From contig CASICS010000006.1 of NCBI GenBank assembly GCA_949373255.1, positions 1 through 59,272 on the forward strand: 59,272 bases of DNA, in the 5' to 3' direction. The notes beneath the pieces are model-generated. The model was not told the origin of the DNA. It did no database searches and was given only the letters and a program-made list of their open reading frames with translations. Origin of the DNA: an uncultured SAR86 cluster bacterium. Its GTDB lineage: Bacteria > Pseudomonadota > Gammaproteobacteria > Magnimaribacterales > AG-339-G14. The position numbers were made by a program, and so were the translations under genes. This document shows positions 42,586-53,582 of this stretch, piece after piece (the stretch's first letter is position 1; every line of letters starts with the position of its first letter).

Positions 42586-43491
42586 ATGAAACTTAAAACT
42601 AAGACAATAATAGTAACTGGCGGTGAAGGCTTTATTGGAAGCAACTTAATCAATAAATTAAATGCAAAGCTAAAGAATTTAAAAATTATCTCCATTGATA
42701 ATAACTTATCAAAACAATCGAATCGAATTAAAGCAAATAAAACTAATGAGATCGTCTATATTAAAGGCCATACGAAGCAAATTAAAACGCTTTTAAAAAA
42801 AGAAAAAATTATTGATACTATTTTTCATTTTGGAGAGTTTTCCAGAATAGTAAAAAGTTTTGAACATTCTGAAAAATGTTTTTCTTCTAATCACTCAGGG
42901 ACACTTGAAGTTATAAAGTTTTGCTCAAATAATAATATAAGAATAATTTATTCTGCCTCATCTAGTAAATTTGGAAACAAGGGAAGAGACGAAAATCTCT
43001 CTCCGTATAGCTGGACCAAAAGTAAAAATATAGAACTTATAAAAAATTATGCAAAATGGTTTAACTTGGATTATGAAATTGTTTATTTCTATAATGTTTA
43101 TGGTCCTGGACAAATTAGAAACGGGCACATGGCGGCTGTAATAGGAATATTTGAAAGTTGTTATCTTGAAGGAAAGCCTTTAACGGTAATTAAACCAGGA
43201 ACTCAAAAAAGAGATTTCACTCATGTTGATGACATTATTAATGGCGTCATGCTGGCTTGGAAGAAAAGGCTAAATGGAGAATTTATGCTAGGGACAAACA
43301 AAAACTCAAGCGTCATAGAAATTGCTAAATTGTTTGATCACCCTATCGAGTATATTGAAAAGAAACCTGGAGAAAGACTTGCTTCTACGATTCCAGATTT
43401 AAACTCACAAAAAAGACTCGGTTATAAAGCTAAAATAAAAATAGAAGACTATATAAAAACATTCGTCAAACAGAATGCCAAGTCTGAATAA
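42586..43491 (+). CDS. NAD-dependent sugar nucleotide epimerase/dehydratase
   Basis: IVTGGEGFIGSNLINKL; VYGPGQIRNGHMAAVIGIF; RDFTHVDDIINGV. Confidence 0.88.
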   Translation: MKLKTKTIIVTGGEGFIGSNLINKLNAKLKNLKIISIDNNLSKQSNRIKANKTNEIVYIKGHTKQIKTLLKKEKIIDTIFHFGEFSRIVKSFEHSEKCFSSNHSGTLEVIKFCSNNNIRIIYSASSSKFGNKGRDENLSPYSWTKSKNIELIKNYAKWFNLDYEIVYFYNVYGPGQIRNGHMAAVIGIFESCYLEGKPLTVIKPGTQKRDFTHVDDIINGVMLAWKKRLNGEFMLGTNKNSSVIEIAKLFDHPIEYIEKKPGERLASTIPDLNSQKRLGYKAKIKIEDYIKTFVKQNAKSE

Positions 43492-44510
43492 TACAAAAAA
43501 AATTCTAATAGTTGGAGCGGGTTTTGCAGGAGCAACAATCGCAAGAATTCTTGCGGAAAAAGGTTTTTTAATTGATGTAATTGATAGAAGAGATCACATC
43601 GCTGGCAATGCTTATGATTATAAGCATGAAAGTGGAATTACCGTTCATAAATATGGTCCGCACATATTTCATACCAGCAACCAAAGGGTAATAAAATTTC
43701 TTTCCAAATTTACCGAGTGGATACCTTATGAACACAAAGTAAAAGCAAAACTACATGATGGTAATTTAGTTACTCTTCCACCTAACAAAGAAACTTTAAA
43801 AATTTTAGGAAAAGAAAATATAATAGACATCTTATTCAGGCCGTACACAAAGAAAATGTGGGGACTAGATATAGAGGAATTAGATCCATCAATTATAAAA
43901 AGAATCCCTATAAGAGATGATTTAAATGAGCTCTATTTCCCTTCCGATACTTTTCAAAATATGCCTAAGATGGGCTATACAGCATTAATAAAGAATATGC
44001 TTGATCATGATGCAATTTCTATTTCGCTAAAAACATCATTTGGCAAATCTATGGAATCTCAATACGAGAAGGTTTTTAACTCTATGCCAATAGACGAATA
44101 TTATGGTTATGAGTTTGGTGAATTACCTTATAGATCGATTAAATTTCATAATGAGTTGGTAAAAGAAAAAAAAGTCTATCCTGTTTCACAGGTAAATTTT
44201 ACAGATGATAATATCTTCACAAGAGTTGTAGAGTGGAAAAACTTTCCTAATCACGGGAAAAATGATTCCCAGACACTTTTAACATTTGAAGAGCCATGTA
44301 GTTATAAAGAAAACAACATGGAAAGATACTACCCTGTTAAAGATATTAAAGGAGATAATAGGAAGCTTTATAAAAAGTATACGAAAATAAATAATAAAAA
44401 AAAATATTTTCATTGGGAGATGCGGGCTGTATGTCTATGTTGATATGCATCAGGCAATTTCATCATCAATAGCAACAGCAAATAAATTTATTAAAGATCA
44501 GCAGGTTTAA
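43475..44510 (+). CDS. glf: UDP-galactopyranose mutase (3' end frameshifted; ORF track ends at 44443)
   Basis: ILIVGAGFAGATIARILAEKG...IDRRDHIAGNAYD...YGPHIFHTSN. Deleting one A from the A9 run near 44400 gives NIFIGRCGLYVYVDMHQAISSSIATANKFIKDQQV*. Confidence 0.9.
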
Positions 44511-44512
44511 TT

Positions 44513-45174
44513 ATGAGCTCTATACAAAAAATAATTTCTTTTATTCACAGAGAAGGTTGGAAGTTCTCTTTTATAGCTCTCGTCTTTTCAATAGGTCTAA
44601 GTTTTATATACCTGCCACTTTCTTTGATTGGATTTTGTATCACTTTTTTCATTATTTGGTTTTTTAGGGATCCAGAAAGAGTAAGTCCTAATATCCCAAA
44701 TACACTCGTCAGTTCAGCCGACGGAGAAATTTGTTTAATAGACGATAGCAGCGCCACCAAAGGAATTAGAACTGAGCGAGATAAAAATGCAAAGAATATG
44801 CATATTTATGAATGTTTTTAATGTCCATGTGAATAGAAGCCCAGTAAATGGAATGGTAAAAAAGATTGCCTATAAAGAAGGAAGTTTTTTTAATGCAAGC
44901 CTTGATAAAGCCAGTGAAAAAAATGAAAGGAACTCTCTCATCATAGAAACTCAAGATAATGTTCAAATTAGTAGTGGTTCAAATAGCTGGATTAATAGCT
45001 AGAAGAATTTTGAGTTTTATCGATTCCGGAAAGCATTTAGCTGAGGGAGAAAGATTTGGCTTAATTAGATTTGGATCCAGAGTAGATATATATATGCCGC
45101 TGAGTGCAAAAATAGAAAGCAAACTAGGAGATAAGGTCGTGGCAGGCGAAACAATCATTGCCTATTTAAAATAA
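44513..45174 (+). pseudogene. psd: Phosphatidylserine decarboxylase, split over three frames (error or pseudogene)
   Basis: WFFRDPERVSPN..SSADGEI / [28 protein letters not shown] / [35 protein letters not shown] (short-type PSD cleavage motif FGSRVD). Confidence 0.85.
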
Positions 45175-45182
45175 TTTTTCTA

Positions 45183-45916
45183 TGAAAAAAATAGATTTTA
45201 GATCGCTTGATACCAAACTTGATAACGCTAACTGGGCTGATGTTTTGGATTGAGCTCCATTCGATTTGCACTTGAATATCAATTTGAGATAGCAGTAATC
45301 AATATTCTCCTCGCCGCTGTTTGCGATGCCTTAGATGGGAGTTTTTGCACGCATCCTAAATAGCCAATCCGAATTGGGCGCTGAGTTAGACTCTTTAGCC
45401 GATTTCGTTAATTTTGGAGTTGCGCCAGGATTGGTCCTTATACATGGGCATCATGCAAGAAAGAGATCTGGTTGGCTCCATAGCTGTTTTAATATTTATT
45501 ATATTTTCATGCATTCGACTAGCTATCTTTAACTCTAGATTCGGACGAGGAAAGCTACAGAAGAAGCTGGATTTTTTATGGGTATTCCAACACCAATGGG
45601 GGCGGTATTAATTTTATTGCCGCTTACACATAGTTTCTTAGGCTTTCACATGGGCCCAACAAAATATAAATTTTGTGGCCATCTATACAGTCCTAATAGG
45701 GGCTCTTGTTAATAAGCAGAGTCCCAACCTATTCAACTAAACGACAAAAATTTAAATTACAAAGAAGTAATTACATTCAATTTTTAGACTATATTCACCT
45801 CTAATCCTCTTAGGGTTAATTAATTTCTTATGGGCCTCGCTGTCCTTTTCTAGCGGCAATATATATATTAAGTATTCCTTTTTCCATTAGGGCTTGGAAA
45901 GGCTTAAGATCTTAAG
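45183..45916 (+). pseudogene. pssA: CDP-diacylglycerol-serine O-phosphatidyltransferase-like, multiple frameshifts
   Basis: Recoverable across frames: LIPNLITLTGLMFGLSSIRFALEYQFEIAVINILLAAVCDALDG / VFARILNSQSELGAELDSLADFVNFGVAPGLVL / RDLVGSIAVLIFIIFSCIRLAIFNSRFG / FFMGIPTPMGA (CDP-alcohol phosphotransferase motif). Confidence 0.82.
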
Positions 45917-45995
45917 ACAGATAAATAATCTCCTTTTGATAGATAAGGTTTATCTTATAAGGTTAATCTTGCATAAATAAATACGGGGGTAGAAA

Positions 45996-46469
45996 ATGCC
46001 GGACATTTCTCTTTTGGGTTGGATTCATACTATTTTAGGGATTGCAGCTTTGCTATTTGGTTTTTACTCTTTAATAAAATATAAATTTATTAAATTTGAT
46101 AACTTTTCAGGAAAAATTTATTTAGCAATTACATTGATCGTTGCAGCGACTTCTTTATTTATATACCACCAGGGAGGGTTTGGACCTGCTCATGTAATGG
46201 GAGTCTTAGCTATTGGTGCAGTATTCACTGGAGCCATAGCAGAAAAAACAAACTTCTTTAAAAGCCTATCTAAGTATATGGAATCTTTAAGTTATTCATC
46301 GACATTTTTATTTCATTTAGTTCCTGCAACATTTGATGGGTTAAGAAGGCTGCCGGTTCATGATCCTGTTGTTACAGAATTAGACGACCCACTTCTTTTA
46401 AACTCAATCTTAGTTATATTTGCTCTGTATCTGATAGGCAGTTATTTATCAATTTATTATTTTATATAA
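45996..46469 (+). CDS. Membrane protein of unknown function (DUF2306-like in size and topology)
   Basis: 157 aa, four TM segments, WIHTILGIAALLFGFYSLIKYK. Confidence 0.5.
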   Translation: MPDISLLGWIHTILGIAALLFGFYSLIKYKFIKFDNFSGKIYLAITLIVAATSLFIYHQGGFGPAHVMGVLAIGAVFTGAIAEKTNFFKSLSKYMESLSYSSTFLFHLVPATFDGLRRLPVHDPVVTELDDPLLLNSILVIFALYLIGSYLSIYYFI

Positions 46470-46595
46470 GAAATAAGAGCTTTATTAATGAAAAAAATAT
46501 TTTATAAACAATTAATCAAAAAGCATAAAGCTTATATAAAAGTTACTAAATTAGGATCTGTTGAATAAGCCTAATTCAGATTTAAAAGAGACAGA

Positions 46596-47820
46596 ATGAA
46601 GAATATTATTTTATTAATAGTTATAAGTATTTCATTTATTTTAGCTATACTATTTGGCCCCAACATCTGGAAAATTTATAAAGTGACAAATCTATTTGAC
46701 GAACAAAGCAATCTCTTACAACTTTCATTCACATGGATGAGTTTTTTCCCCGTTTCCCAGCCTATAAAAGCCTCATCAAAGCCCTCACGTGTTTGAAAAA
46801 AGCTGGAAATTTTGAATTTCCTAAAACTTATTTGCATTCGAAGGCAAAGATAGCAAAGCATAGTCTGAAGCCATAGAATATTTTCAAACAGATGGAATGA
46901 TTATCCTCCATAAAGGAAAGCTGGTTTATGAAAATTATTGGAACGAAAATACTGAAAATACTCGACATATTATATGGTCAGTATCTAAATCATTTTTATC
47001 CGCTCTGGTCGGAATAGCTCTAAAAGACGGTCTGAATAGAGAGCATGGATGACCCGATTACTAAATACCTAAAAGATTTCAATGGAACGGGCTACGAGGG
47101 CGTTTCAGTTAAGAATCTGCTTCAAATGTCATCAGGAATAGGATTTAACGAAGATTATGGGGATCCTGATTCAGACATAAATCGTTATGGAAGAGTTACA
47201 GCAACCGGCACCTCTCAGAGAGAGTTTGCAAAAACCTTAAAAAACTCAAGAACTCCAGGAACTTATAACCATTATGTAAGCCTAGATTCGCAAATGTTGG
47301 GAATGTTGGTTGCAGAAGTATCAGGCGCTTCTGTAAAAGAGTACCTTCACGAGAAAATATGGAGCCAAATAGGAATGCAAGATGATGCTTATCTACCTTG
47401 ACTGATCAACAAGAAATCGAGATGTCACTAGGCGGTCTAAATGTAACAGTAAGAGACCTCGCAAAATTTGGACAGCTTTATCTGAAAAAAGGAAATTGGA
47501 ACGGGAAGCAAATTGTTCCGAGAGCAATGGGTTGAAGATTCAACTATCCCAGATGGCGATCCATGTGCAGCCGAACGCTGGCGAAAATCTGTCATCAAGT
47601 ACTTGGGGATATGGATATCAGTGGTGGGTCCCTGGACCAGTGGTAACAGATTTCACAGCGCATGGAATCTACAATCAGTTTATTTACGTAGACCCGAAAA
47701 CCGAAGTAGTGATAGCTAAAACTTCCTCAAACTTTCGATTTGTAGAAGAAAAAGAGTTCACAAAAAGATGCTCATATTGCAATCTTTAGATCCATAGCAG
47801 ACTCAATTTCTAATAATTAA
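46596..47820 (+). pseudogene. Beta-lactamase-family serine hydrolase, multiple frameshifts
   Basis: DGMIILHKGKLVYENYWNENTENTRHIIWSVSKSFLSALVGIALKDG / DDPITKYLKDFNGTGYEGVSVKNLLQMSSGIGFNEDYGD / SSTWGYGYQWWVPGPVVTDFTAHGIYNQFIYVDP. Confidence 0.85.
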
Positions 47821-47840
47821 ATTTTTATAATCTTATTAAA

Positions 47841-48668
47841 ATGCGTCAATTTATTATGAGTTGTCATCATAAAGATGATGAATCAATAAATATCTTCAAA
47901 AAATATTTTACGCCGATCAATGTTGGAGCAAATACCAACCATATAAAAAATGAAATTTTAAAAGATAAATTCTTTAAATAATATTTCTGATAAAAATCCA
48001 TATTTTTGCGAGCTTACGGCTCTCTACTGGGCATGGAAAAATAAATAAAAATGATTATGTTGGATTAATGCATTATCGAAGGGTTTTTTTAAAAACCACA
48101 AAATATTTTTTTAAAAACTTTTAAAAAGATAACTAATAATTTAAGAATTAATTTAAATAGATTTAGTATAAAAACATTATTATATTAAAAAATATTGATG
48201 ATTCAAAACTAGAAAAAAATCTTAAAGACTTGAATAGTTATTTAGAAAAAGACATAGAAAGTTATGACATTTTTATGCCAAAACCTCTTTATCTAGATGG
48301 GCTAACCATTGAAGAACAATTTAATGAAGTTTTTTCCAAAAAATACTTTTTTATCAGGAATGATTGAAATTACGCTTGAGTTTTATCCCGAGATGAAAGA
48401 CTCATTGAAGAAAACAATGCAGAGAAAAGACATGTCAGCATTTAATATGATGATTATAAAAAGGGAGTTTTTCGAAGAATATATGGAAGCGCTATTTAGG
48501 GTTATGTTCAAAGTAGAAGAAAAATTTACTTTTGATAAAAATGACCTTTATAAGCAGAGGATGATAGGTTTTCTTGCAGAAAGATTTCTTAATATTTACA
48601 TGGATTATTTTATTTCAGAAAACCCTGGAATTAAAAAAAAATACTTAGAGGTAGCTTTAATTAAATAA
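47841..48668 (+). pseudogene. DUF4422 glycosyltransferase, frameshifted
   Basis: MRQFIMSCHHKDDESINIFKKYFTPINVGANTN / NNISDKNPYFCELTALYWAWKN / NDYVGLMHYRRVF / AFNMMIIKREFFEEYMEALFRVMF...MIGFLAERFLNIYMDYF. Confidence 0.78.
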
Positions 48669-48703
48669 CAGTCTTTTAAAAAAATTTAAAAAGGAAAAAT
48701 AAA

Positions 48704-49300
48704 TTGAGTCAAATAAAAAAAATAGTAGTTCCGGAAATACATTTAGCAAATAGATCTGCATTCATTAAGTGGATAGGAAGAACAATACTAAGAATTTCAG
48801 GCTGGAAAGTCGAAGGCGAGATACCGAATTTAAATAAATTCGTGCTGGTAGGAGGACCACATACATCAAATTGGGACTTTGTTTTTGCTTTAGGCTTAAT
48901 TTGGTCATTAGATTTAAAAATGTATGTTCTAGCAAAAGCTTCTCTTTTCAAGATTCCAATTTTAAAAAAGCTAATGTACGGCGTGGGAGGAATACCTGTA
49001 AATAGAGATAATCCTAAATTAATAGTTGAGAGAGTTTCTCAGCTTGTTCAAGAAGAAGGCGGTGTCATCATTGGTATAACCCCGGAGGGGACAAGATCTA
49101 AAGTAGAAAAGTGGAAAACAGGATTTTTAAGAATAGCTGAACAAATGGACTGTAAGATAGTTTTAATTGCAATTGATTTTGAAAAAAAAACATGCTCTTT
49201 TAATGGCTTTTTTGAACCTTCAGGTGATAATGCCCAAGATATAATTGATTTAAAGTCCTTCTATTCAGGATTTAATGCAAAACATCCAAAGAATTTTTAA
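48704..49300 (+). CDS. Lysophospholipid acyltransferase (PlsC-like) family protein
   Basis: GGPHTSNWDFVFALGLIW, GGIPVNRDN, IGITPEGTRSKVEKWKTGFLRIA. Confidence 0.85.
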   Translation: MSQIKKIVVPEIHLANRSAFIKWIGRTILRISGWKVEGEIPNLNKFVLVGGPHTSNWDFVFALGLIWSLDLKMYVLAKASLFKIPILKKLMYGVGGIPVNRDNPKLIVERVSQLVQEEGGVIIGITPEGTRSKVEKWKTGFLRIAEQMDCKIVLIAIDFEKKTCSFNGFFEPSGDNAQDIIDLKSFYSGFNAKHPKNF

Positions 49301-49315
49301 AAATAAGGAGAAACA

Positions 49316-49747
49316 ATGTTAGAAATTTATCAATCAGTGTTTATAGGCATCTGGTTAATTTTAACCACAATTGTGATTCAAGCATTAGTGTTGGTTGGAG
49401 CGCATAGAGCAGAAAAGGGTTACAAAGTTGGTGTTATAGACCCTTCTCTTGGTCAGGAATCCTTTTTCTTTAGAAGTTATAGAGCCTTCTGGAACTCTTT
49501 AGAAAATATTGTTCCTTTGTTGGGTATGGCTTTGATAGCTATATTGGCAGGCTATGATCCAGGTAAATTAAATCTAGTAATATGGGTCTATGCTCTCTCT
49601 AGAATAATTCATATGCTTTTGTATTATTTTATTGCAACTGATAAAAATCCAAGCCTAAGAAGCCTGTTTTGGGTCTCTGGTCTTTTTGCAAATATCTATT
49701 TAATAGTGGATTTAGGAATTTTCCTATTTCTAAAAAAAGTTAAATAA
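49316..49747 (+). CDS. MAPEG-family membrane protein
   Basis: HRAEKGYK...RSYRAFWNSLENIVPLLGMALIAILAGYDPG...ALSRIIHMLLYYF. Confidence 0.75.
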   Translation: MLEIYQSVFIGIWLILTTIVIQALVLVGAHRAEKGYKVGVIDPSLGQESFFFRSYRAFWNSLENIVPLLGMALIAILAGYDPGKLNLVIWVYALSRIIHMLLYYFIATDKNPSLRSLFWVSGLFANIYLIVDLGIFLFLKKVK

Positions 49748-49763
49748 GAACATATAAATCTTT

Positions 49764-50612
49764 ATGGAAACTAATAGGGCATCGGTCTCTTTCATAATCG
49801 TTTGCTACCAAAGTTCAATTGCACTCAAGACCCTCCTCATTACTATCCCAAAAGAATATGAAGTCATTCTTGTAGATAACTCTCAAGATAAAAAAACTGA
49901 GGAGATTGCAAACACATATGATTGCACTCTTATCAAAAATGAAAAAAATATCGGCTTTGGTTCTGCAAGTAATATTGGGGCAAAAGTAGCTAATGGAGAT
50001 TTCTTATTTTTTATAAATCCTGATTCATCTCTAAATCCAGACAGCGTTGAAGAGCTTTTGAAGGCAGCAAAAACATATCCTCTTGCAAGTGGATTTAACC
50101 CAAAAATATGTGATCAATCAGGAAAGCAAAGTTTTAAAAGAAGGTCGGTATTGCTTCCCAAGATCAGAATGGATGAGTAAAAAATATCCTATAGCTGATA
50201 AACAAGTTTCAATTTTAAGCGGGGCAGCAATTTTTATAAAAAAAGATTTATTCTTTAAAGTTTCAGGATTTGACGAGAAAATTTTTTTGTATCATGAGGA
50301 TGACGATCTATCGATAAGGCTGAAAAAAGAACTAGGGCCTTTGATGTATATAAATAACTCAGTGATCACTCATGTTGGCGGCGGGTCAAGTTCAAGAAAT
50401 ACCTCAATAGCATCTCTTAAAGGATTACTATATGGGTAAGTCTAGAGTTTATGCTCAAGCGAAACATAAAATTAAGAGGAGTAAATTTAAGAAATATATT
50501 ACTAGCAAGTTTTCAATTAATATCACCTGAAATGATTTTTTCAGCTAGGAAAAGAGCAAAATATATAGCTTTTTTTAAGGGCGTAATGCAGCAAATATTT
50601 TTCAAGTCCTAA
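49764..50612 (+). pseudogene. Family 2 glycosyltransferase (rhamnosyltransferase-like), at least two frameshifts
   Basis: VSFIIVCYQSSIALKTLL...NIGFGSASNIGAKVANGDFLFFINPDSSL / SILSGAAIFIKKDLFFKVSGFDEKIFLYHEDDDLSIRLKK / tail MIFSARKRAKYIAFFKGVMQQIFFKS. Confidence 0.85.
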
Positions 50613-50677
50613 GCAAAGGCATCTAAATCATTTAAAAAAGATATAATTGATAAAGGTTTCTACAAAAAAATTTATAA

Positions 50678-51541
50678 ATGGATAACAAAAAAAATATAAT
50701 TTCCGAGAGTTATTCTTCTTATATAAAATCTCCATATTCATCTTTAAAACAATCTACTTACTTCAATATCTATGACGAATTATTTAGCAAGTACAAGGAT
50801 CAAGAAATTACTTTTATAGAAATAGGAGTTTTAGATGGCGGATCTTTATTTATGTGGAAAAACTTTTTTGGGACTAAGGCAAAAATTATTGGGATAGATT
50901 TAAATCCCGATGCTAAAAAATGGGAAAAAGAAGGTTTTGAAATATATATAGGCGATCAGAGTAAAGAAAAATTTTGGGATGATTTTTTTAATAAAGTAGG
51001 CAAGGTAGATATAGTTCTTGATGATGGGGGGCATACTTATGAGCAACAAATTATGACTGTTGAGTGCTCAATTCCATTTATTAAAGAAAATGGCTTGATA
51101 GTGGTAGAGGATTGTCATACCTCTTATATGACAAGGTTTGGCTTAAAAAAATTGAGCTTTATAAATTATGCAAAAAAATTAATCGACAACGTTAATTATA
51201 GATTTATGTTGTTCAATCATAGAAAGACTGTTGAAAATAGAATTTGGTCGATTAGATTTTTTGAATCGATAGTTGCTTTTAATTTTAATACTTATGCAAC
51301 CTCTATTAAATCAGAGAAAACTTTTAACGGTAATAATCAAATAAAAGCTAAAGATTTTAGATATGCATCATATCCAGAAGTAATAGATAAACTAGATAAT
51401 CTGTCTTCTCAAAGATTAATTAAAAATTTATTAGTCTTAAGGCCCCTAATTAGATTAATTAGAAAAATTATTTTGGCTTCGCATATTCTGAGAAAATATA
51501 TTAATTTGAAAAGATACTTAAAATCTAAAAATATATATTAA
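50678..51541 (+). CDS. Class I SAM-dependent methyltransferase
   Basis: FIEIGVLDGGSLFMWKNFFG-AKIIGIDLNPDAKKW...VDIVLDDGGHTYEQQ. Confidence 0.82.
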   Translation: MDNKKNIISESYSSYIKSPYSSLKQSTYFNIYDELFSKYKDQEITFIEIGVLDGGSLFMWKNFFGTKAKIIGIDLNPDAKKWEKEGFEIYIGDQSKEKFWDDFFNKVGKVDIVLDDGGHTYEQQIMTVECSIPFIKENGLIVVEDCHTSYMTRFGLKKLSFINYAKKLIDNVNYRFMLFNHRKTVENRIWSIRFFESIVAFNFNTYATSIKSEKTFNGNNQIKAKDFRYASYPEVIDKLDNLSSQRLIKNLLVLRPLIRLIRKIILASHILRKYINLKRYLKSKNIY

Positions 51542-51654
51542 ACCTTTATCTATTCTAGATATTCGCACATATTATTCTTATTTAATAAACAGACACAAAG
51601 CTTATTTAAAGGAGTAATTGAACAAATGTTTTTTAAGACTAAAGTAAACTAATT

Positions 51655-52652
51655 ATGATTTTTGTTACAGGCGGAGCAGGTTTTATAGGTTCTAATTTTA
51701 TTTTAAAATGGATGAATTCTTCAAACGAAGACATTCTAAACATAGACAATCTTTCTTATGCGGCTAATTTAAAAAATCTTGACTCTATAAGTTCAGATTC
51801 AAGATATAAATTTGTCGAGGCTAATATCCAAGATCAAAATACTATTGAAGCTTTGTTGGAAGAACACAAACCACGTGCAATATTAAATTTTGCTGCTGAA
51901 AGTCATGTTGATAAATCTATAGAAGGTCCAGATGCATTTATAAATGCAAATATTTTAGGAACATTTTCACTGTTATCAGCATCATTGAACTTTTATAAAA
52001 CCTTAGAAGAAGAAAAGAGAGATAAATTTAGGTTTATTCACATATCAACCGATGAAGTTTTTGGATCTTTGTCTATGTCTGACCCAAGTTCAGATGAAGA
52101 AAGTCCTTATAAGCCAAATAGCCCATATTCTGCATCGAAAGCAGCAAGTGATCATTTAGTTAGAGCTTGGTTTCATACATATGGCCTACCTACTATTACT
52201 TCAAACTGCACTAATAATTATGGACCAATGCAGTTTACTGAAAAATTAATTCCATTAATGATAACTAATGCGATCAATGGAAAAAATTTACCAATATATG
52301 GAGATGGAAAAAATATAAGAGATTGGCTGTATGTTGAAGATCATTGTTCCGCAATAATCAAAATTTTAGAAAAAGGCAGAGTAGGAGAAACCTATAATAT
52401 TGGTGGAAATAGTGAAAAAAATAATAACGAAATTGTTTCTGGAAATATGCAAGATTTTAGATCCTATGTCTCCAAAAAAAGATAAGACTTCATACACGTC
52501 ACAAATTGAATATATAGAAGATAGGGCGGGTCATGATTTTAGATACAGCTTAGATATTTCTAAGATAAATAAAGAGCTTGGCTGGTCTCCCGAAGATGAC
52601 TTTTTCTGCTGGATTAGAAAAAACAGTCAAATGGTATCTGGATAATTTATAA
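51655..52652 (+). CDS. rmlB: dTDP-glucose 4,6-dehydratase (3' third frameshifted twice)
   Basis: FVTGGAGFIGSNFILKWM, HISTDEVFGSL, YSASKAASDHLVRAW, NCTNNYGP. C-terminus recovered in other frames: QIEYIEDRAGHDFRYSLDISKINKELGWSPEDDF / AGLEKTVKWYLDNL*. Confidence 0.92.
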
Positions 52653-52664
52653 ATTTTATAATGC

Positions 52665-53582
52665 TTGATCAAAATATTCAGGATCACAGCTAAGAACAAA
52701 ATTTTAATTCTTGGTTCAAATGGCCAACTTGGCAGCCATCTGTCAAATGATTTAGCTAAATTAGGCGAAGTGACTTCTTTAGACAGAAATGGATTCAATT
52801 TTGAGAATCCAGAATCATTAGATTTAATTATCAAAAGACTCAGTCCAAAATTTATTATAAATGCAGCAGCATTTACAAATGTAGATGGCGCAGAAGATTT
52901 TGAAAAAATTGCTTACCAAGTTAATGCTTTGACAGTAAAAAAACTAGCAATCCTAGCGCATGAAAATAATGCTGTTTTGATACATTTTTCTACTGATTAT
53001 GTATTTGACGGTTTGAAAGAAGAGCCTTACTTAGAAAACGATATTGCCAGACCTATTTCAGTTTATGGGAATTCCAAATTAGAAGGAGAAAATTATATTA
53101 ACGAGATATGTTCTAAATACTTAATTTTAAGAACTAGTGGGGTAATCTCAAAAAATGAAGATAATTTTATTTCCAAGATAATTAATTTATCAAATGATAG
53201 AGATGAGTTGAATATTGTTTCAGATCAACAGTCTAGCTTAAACTTTTCTGGTTTTATTTCTCAAGCAGTTTTAGAAATACTCACTGAACTTGAATCAAAT
53301 ATAGATAAAGAAAAAAGATGGGGAATTTATCATCTTTCTGGACAAGAACCCGGCACTTGGTATGAATTTGCTAAATTCACTCAAGAAATATCAAAAAAAA
53401 TAAATCCAGACTCAAATTTTTCTAAAATAGATATTAATCCAATACCTTCAACACAATTTATTCAAAAAGCGAAAAGACCAAAATATTCGTTTCTTTCTTC
53501 TGTTAAATTAAAAGAAGATTTTGGAATAGAATTGCCTAATTGGAAGAAAAGTATTATTGAGGTAATGGAAAATAATGAATAA
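52665..53582 (+). CDS. rmlD: dTDP-4-dehydrorhamnose reductase
   Basis: KILILGSNGQLGSHLSNDL, FINAAAFTNVDGAE-type motif, HFSTDYVFDG, YGNSKLEGE. Confidence 0.92.
   Translation: MIKIFRITAKNKILILGSNGQLGSHLSNDLAKLGEVTSLDRNGFNFENPESLDLIIKRLSPKFIINAAAFTNVDGAEDFEKIAYQVNALTVKKLAILAHENNAVLIHFSTDYVFDGLKEEPYLENDIARPISVYGNSKLEGENYINEICSKYLILRTSGVISKNEDNFISKIINLSNDRDELNIVSDQQSSLNFSGFISQAVLEILTELESNIDKEKRWGIYHLSGQEPGTWYEFAKFTQEISKKINPDSNFSKIDINPIPSTQFIQKAKRPKYSFLSSVKLKEDFGIELPNWKKSIIEVMENNE

Noticed and set aside
46489-46569. 26-aa ORF MKKIFYKQLIKKHKAYIKVTKLGSVE as a small peptide gene
   Set aside because: Lies in the indel-rich region with no supporting homology or ribosome-binding evidence; probably chance or a gene remnant.
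44390-48668. Alternative genetic code or stop-codon readthrough
   Set aside because: The similarity jumps between reading frames rather than continuing through an in-frame stop, so recoding of a stop codon does not explain it.
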